Below are positions 20,739 to 23,531 of a stretch of DNA of 23,531 nt, one piece after another (within the stretch, counting starts at the first letter, position 1; each line of letters begins with the position of its first letter). The notes under the pieces are model-generated. The model ran no database searches, was not told the origin of the DNA, and was given only the letters and a program-made list of their open reading frames with translations. The position numbers were made by a program, and so were the translations under genes. This stretch comes from a virus. The stretch lies in IMG/VR virus record IMGVR_UViG_3300042991_000226, positions 1-23,531 of that record; one strand, 5' to 3'.

Positions 20739-23531
20739 TTAACCAGTTATTGACCGAAGAGTTGAACCGTTGCGGCGCAAAATATTCATCAAAATAGTCT
20801 CCCCCTCATTAGTTTTTAAATAATCCCCTACAAGATTTTTGTCAAGAACATTCACTATTTTAAGTTTAGTATCCCCCCCTTTGAATACTGTAGGCTCAGG
20901 AGGGGCGGAGATGCCCCCTCCGTCTGCGTAGCCTGTCTTAGCAGGGGTAGGAGTAGCAGACTTAGGAAATTGCATACTATAGGCGTTTTTAGGGAAACTC
21001 AAAGTTCTGATAGCTTCCATAAAACCTAAACCATAATGTTGCACTGCTTTTACTGGTTGCATGAACTCCCCTGCTGTAGCCATTATGGGGATATTATCTT
21101 CTTTCGGATGTCTGCTGTACCCTCTAATTTTACCACCAGGAGCGTACTTGCCTATAGACCCGCCATCGGCCTTGCCAGCTGCCGGTACCTCACCACCGCC
21201 GCCGAAAGCCATGGTACGTAAGGCGTTGAAAATCATTTGTTGCATTATCATACGGGCGAGTTCTTGAAGGAAAGTCCGAGCAAAATCCTTAAATGCCTCA
21301 CCCGCGGACTTGGAACCATCAGCAAATGCCATAAACGCATCTGTAAGGCCGCTGGCCATGGCGTTCATAATATCGCCGACCATGGCGGCGGTAGATTCAG
21401 CCAGGGTTGGAACTGTTGCTACCCAATCCTCCAACCCGAGTTTCATCGTAGCAAAAACATCATCGCTCGACAGCACCATCCGGCGGTTGCTCTCTTCCAT
21501 GGTAATAGCATTGGCATCAGCGGCTCTTTTCACTGCGGCCTGGTATTCTTCGACGGAAACTCTTCCTCTGCGCCAATTATTTTCCGTATCACTAAGATTA
21601 GCTCCAGCAGCAGCTTTCTCCTGCCAAATAGCATCCAGTTTTAATTGCAATATCCGCCTTTGTGTAGCAGCCTCCATGTTTATTATTTCTACATGTGCAG
21701 CACCACGAATAGCAATTTCTGAATCTAATCCTTTTTGCACCAGAGCAATACTTTCTTCTGTCCGTTCTATATCTGTGGCACTTGCTTGGGAGGATAGGGA
21801 TGCTTCATAAGAAGCCAATTTCCCCTGCAATGCTATTATCGCAGTATTACTATCCTCCCATTCTTGTTTTTTGTCCGCTAACTGTTGTTGGAGGAATCTA
21901 AGAGATTCCTGTCCCATCTTCCTTTCAGCTTCCCCTATAGCAGTTATTCTTGCATACTCTGTTGGTAAAGATTCTGCTCTGGCTCTCTCTAATTCAAGTT
22001 CATTCATTATCTCGGAAGAAACCGCTAACGCATTTGCTTCGGCAACTTTTTTGATTAACTGGGCTTCTTCTTCTGCTGCTCTCCTGGCTACCTCTAACCG
22101 TCTATTTGTATACTCCGCGAATTTTTCTGCTGATTTACCACCAGCAGTATCTATCTCCTCAATATTAGCAACCCTGAAATCAGTTAATTTTCTATCTGCT
22201 TCTTCCTGTTTCTTATAGGCATTGGTAGTATCAGTAGCAGATACACCACTATTTGGTTCCTTTTGCAGCTTGAGCAAAAATTCGTAATTGGCTGTAGCTA
22301 ATTCCGCTTGTTTCCTATAAGATTCCTCGGTAAGTCTAATATCCTCTTTGTCGTAGGCTTCTCTGGATATTTTTTTAGCAAGTAGTGCATCTGCATTTAA
22401 CTTCTGGGAATGGGATAAGCTGGTTTCTTCTGTCTCATTTGCTTTTTTAAAGTTATTGGCTAATTCCTTTGGATCAGTGGCATTCTTCATCGCCAACTGT
22501 CTCGCTGTTGTGTACTCTTCCAAAGCGTCAATACTTGCTTTTTGTTGGGCGGCTACATCCCCGAGAATTGCAGCTTTCTTCAACTTAGAATCCAGTATTT
22601 CTTGCGCTTTTATGCTTTTACGTAACTTAGACTGGGCTTGCCCAGAACTATTAACTTCCGCCAACTGTAATGCGGATGCTTCCCGTTGCAACTGCAAGTC
22701 ACGCTCATAAAATTCTTTGTTTATCCTTATCAGTTCTTCTTTATTCTCGGTAGAGTTTATGCTACCAGATAGTGCCGCTATCTCCTTCTCTTTTTGTAAT
22801 ATGTTCTCATTCGATCTTTGGGCTATAGCTTCCTTGGCTTCATTATATTTTCGGAAATCTTCAAGTTCTTTGGCACTCAAAGTCCTCCGCAGTTCATCTA
22901 TTGCAAATTGCTCCCTTTCTATGGCTGCAAGAGTTTCAGGAGTATTGGATTTTCTCTTATTTTGTTCTGCGCCCCAAGTTTGTGGTAGCCCGATATTTGC
23001 AGAGGATGCAGCTTGCTTGCCTAATTCTATTATCTCTTTCAGAGCATCAATAGCCAACTGGGAGTCAAGTTTTACTTTTCCGGTAGCAGCAGCAATGGCT
23101 AAAATCTCGTCCACAGTCATGGACATATCAATAGCTCCCATTTGTAGCAATAGGTCTAATTCTGCTTTTGCCTCCGTATTCGTTGACGCTAAAGACTCCT
23201 TGAGTTTTTTCCCTGTAGCAGTGGAGGAAACACCAACTTCTTCAACGGCAAGTTTCAGGTCTTTGTATGTAGTGGTCCCATCAGCTACCCCTGCCAATAC
23301 ATCCTTTAATTTCTCCTGAGTATAAACAGTCTTGTGTAAACTTTTGGCATGGTTCTCCATAGCGGCTACAAAACCATTAGCTTTATTTGTGACAAAAGGT
23401 AAAATATCTGCTATATTTTTTAATGCCTTAGTCCCTACCCATTCCAGTGACTTTCCAAAACTATTTACGGTTGTCCCTGCTCTACTAAACCATCCAGCAC
23501 TTTCCTCCAACACTTCTATAGAAGCAGAAAA
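20739..23531 (-). CDS. Tape measure protein, C-terminal 930 residues (5' end outside window)
   Basis: The frame is open to the window edge, so the N-terminus is missing and GTG 23513 is only an internal codon. The visible part starts FSASIEVLEESAGWFSRAG, continues with a long helical, Lys/Glu/Ala-rich coiled-coil body (about 200-700 residues from the edge), and ends with a lambda-family tape measure tail: AFKDFARTFLQELARMIMQQ, a Gly-rich part (FGGGGEV, KADGGSIGKYAPGG), DNIPIMATAGEFMQPVKA with VQHYG, and the final KIVNVLDKNLVGDYLKT. It sets tail length and passes through the tail tube with DNA at infection. No lysozyme or peptidase domain seen in the visible part. Confidence 0.88.
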   Translation of the reverse strand, partial: FSASIEVLEESAGWFSRAGTTVNSFGKSLEWVGTKALKNIADILPFVTNKANGFVAAMENHAKSLHKTVYTQEKLKDVLAGVADGTTTYKDLKLAVEEVGVSSTATGKKLKESLASTNTEAKAELDLLLQMGAIDMSMTVDEILAIAAATGKVKLDSQLAIDALKEIIELGKQAASSANIGLPQTWGAEQNKRKSNTPETLAAIEREQFAIDELRRTLSAKELEDFRKYNEAKEAIAQRSNENILQKEKEIAALSGSINSTENKEELIRINKEFYERDLQLQREASALQLAEVNSSGQAQSKLRKSIKAQEILDSKLKKAAILGDVAAQQKASIDALEEYTTARQLAMKNATDPKELANNFKKANETEETSLSHSQKLNADALLAKKISREAYDKEDIRLTEESYRKQAELATANYEFLLKLQKEPNSGVSATDTTNAYKKQEEADRKLTDFRVANIEEIDTAGGKSAEKFAEYTNRRLEVARRAAEEEAQLIKKVAEANALAVSSEIMNELELERARAESLPTEYARITAIGEAERKMGQESLRFLQQQLADKKQEWEDSNTAIIALQGKLASYEASLSSQASATDIERTEESIALVQKGLDSEIAIRGAAHVEIINMEAATQRRILQLKLDAIWQEKAAAGANLSDTENNWRRGRVSVEEYQAAVKRAADANAITMEESNRRMVLSSDDVFATMKLGLEDWVATVPTLAESTAAMVGDIMNAMASGLTDAFMAFADGSKSAGEAFKDFARTFLQELARMIMQQMIFNALRTMAFGGGGEVPAAGKADGGSIGKYAPGGKIRGYSRHPKEDNIPIMATAGEFMQPVKAVQHYGLGFMEAIRTLSFPKNAYSMQFPKSATPTPAKTGYADGGGISAPPEPTVFKGGDTKLKIVNVLDKNLVGDYLKTNEGETILMNILRRNGSTLRSITG

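Noticed and set aside
22717-23319. 200-codon plus-strand frame opposite the tape measure gene
   Set aside because: Ser/Ala-rich shadow of a coiled-coil coding sequence, with no independent support.
1-23531. CRISPR array, tRNA or rRNA genes
   Set aside because: No regularly spaced identical repeats with unique spacers and no cloverleaf or rRNA-like sequence was seen; nearly all the window is protein coding.

Overview
The window is part of the late, structural region of a tailed (siphovirus-like) bacteriophage or prophage. Every gene I can support lies on the minus strand, so transcription runs from 23531 down to 1. Genes are tightly packed: many stops and starts overlap in ATGA, TAATG or GTGA, and most genes have a clear purine-rich Shine-Dalgarno (SD) sequence. 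Nothing identifies the host. The tail-tip gene set (a BR0599/DUF2163-like protein, a small PVLFGTR/WYGD protein and a J-like hub), together with a small M15 lysin lacking any visible wall-binding domain, is what I would expect for a Gram-negative, probably proteobacterial, host (inference).

In transcription order: (1) 23531-17053 holds the 3' part of a lambda-family tape measure gene, two related tail proteins (287 and 279 aa) separated by a TnpB-only IS200/IS605-type element, and two small proteins. (2) 17048-11322 is the tail-tip module: a 520-aa distal tail protein, a 265-aa BR0599-type protein, an 81-aa membrane-anchored PVLFGTR protein, a 68-aa protein, the 757-aa central hub, and a 186-aa tail-tube-like protein. 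(3) 11325-7640 is a lysis and accessory region of very small genes: a small frame broken by TGA, a membrane plus coiled-coil protein, several Cys-rich zinc-ribbon miniproteins, a holin-like protein, DUF1353, a secreted Fn3-like protein, and an M15 peptidase with an intact metal site. (4) 7562-1 is the adsorption and fibre module: a 579-aa virion protein, a 1166-aa repeat plus beta-helix fibre, a coiled-coil adaptor, a second likely fibre, an NFPATQPVSG-repeat protein, and the start of another gene.

The most notable points are these. The TnpB element seems to have separated the 279-aa tail gene from its ribosome-binding site; an 11-bp repeat containing that gene's start codon sits at both ends. 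An omega-RNA-like series of hairpins lies at the tnpB 3' end. Two genes of 28 and 32 codons are hidden before the zinc-ribbon gene at 10263 and change its start. A 55-codon frame coupled at both ends is broken by one in-frame TGA. A two-gene cassette is flanked by 21-bp direct repeats. I see no tRNA, rRNA or CRISPR array, and no integrase, capsid or terminase gene.
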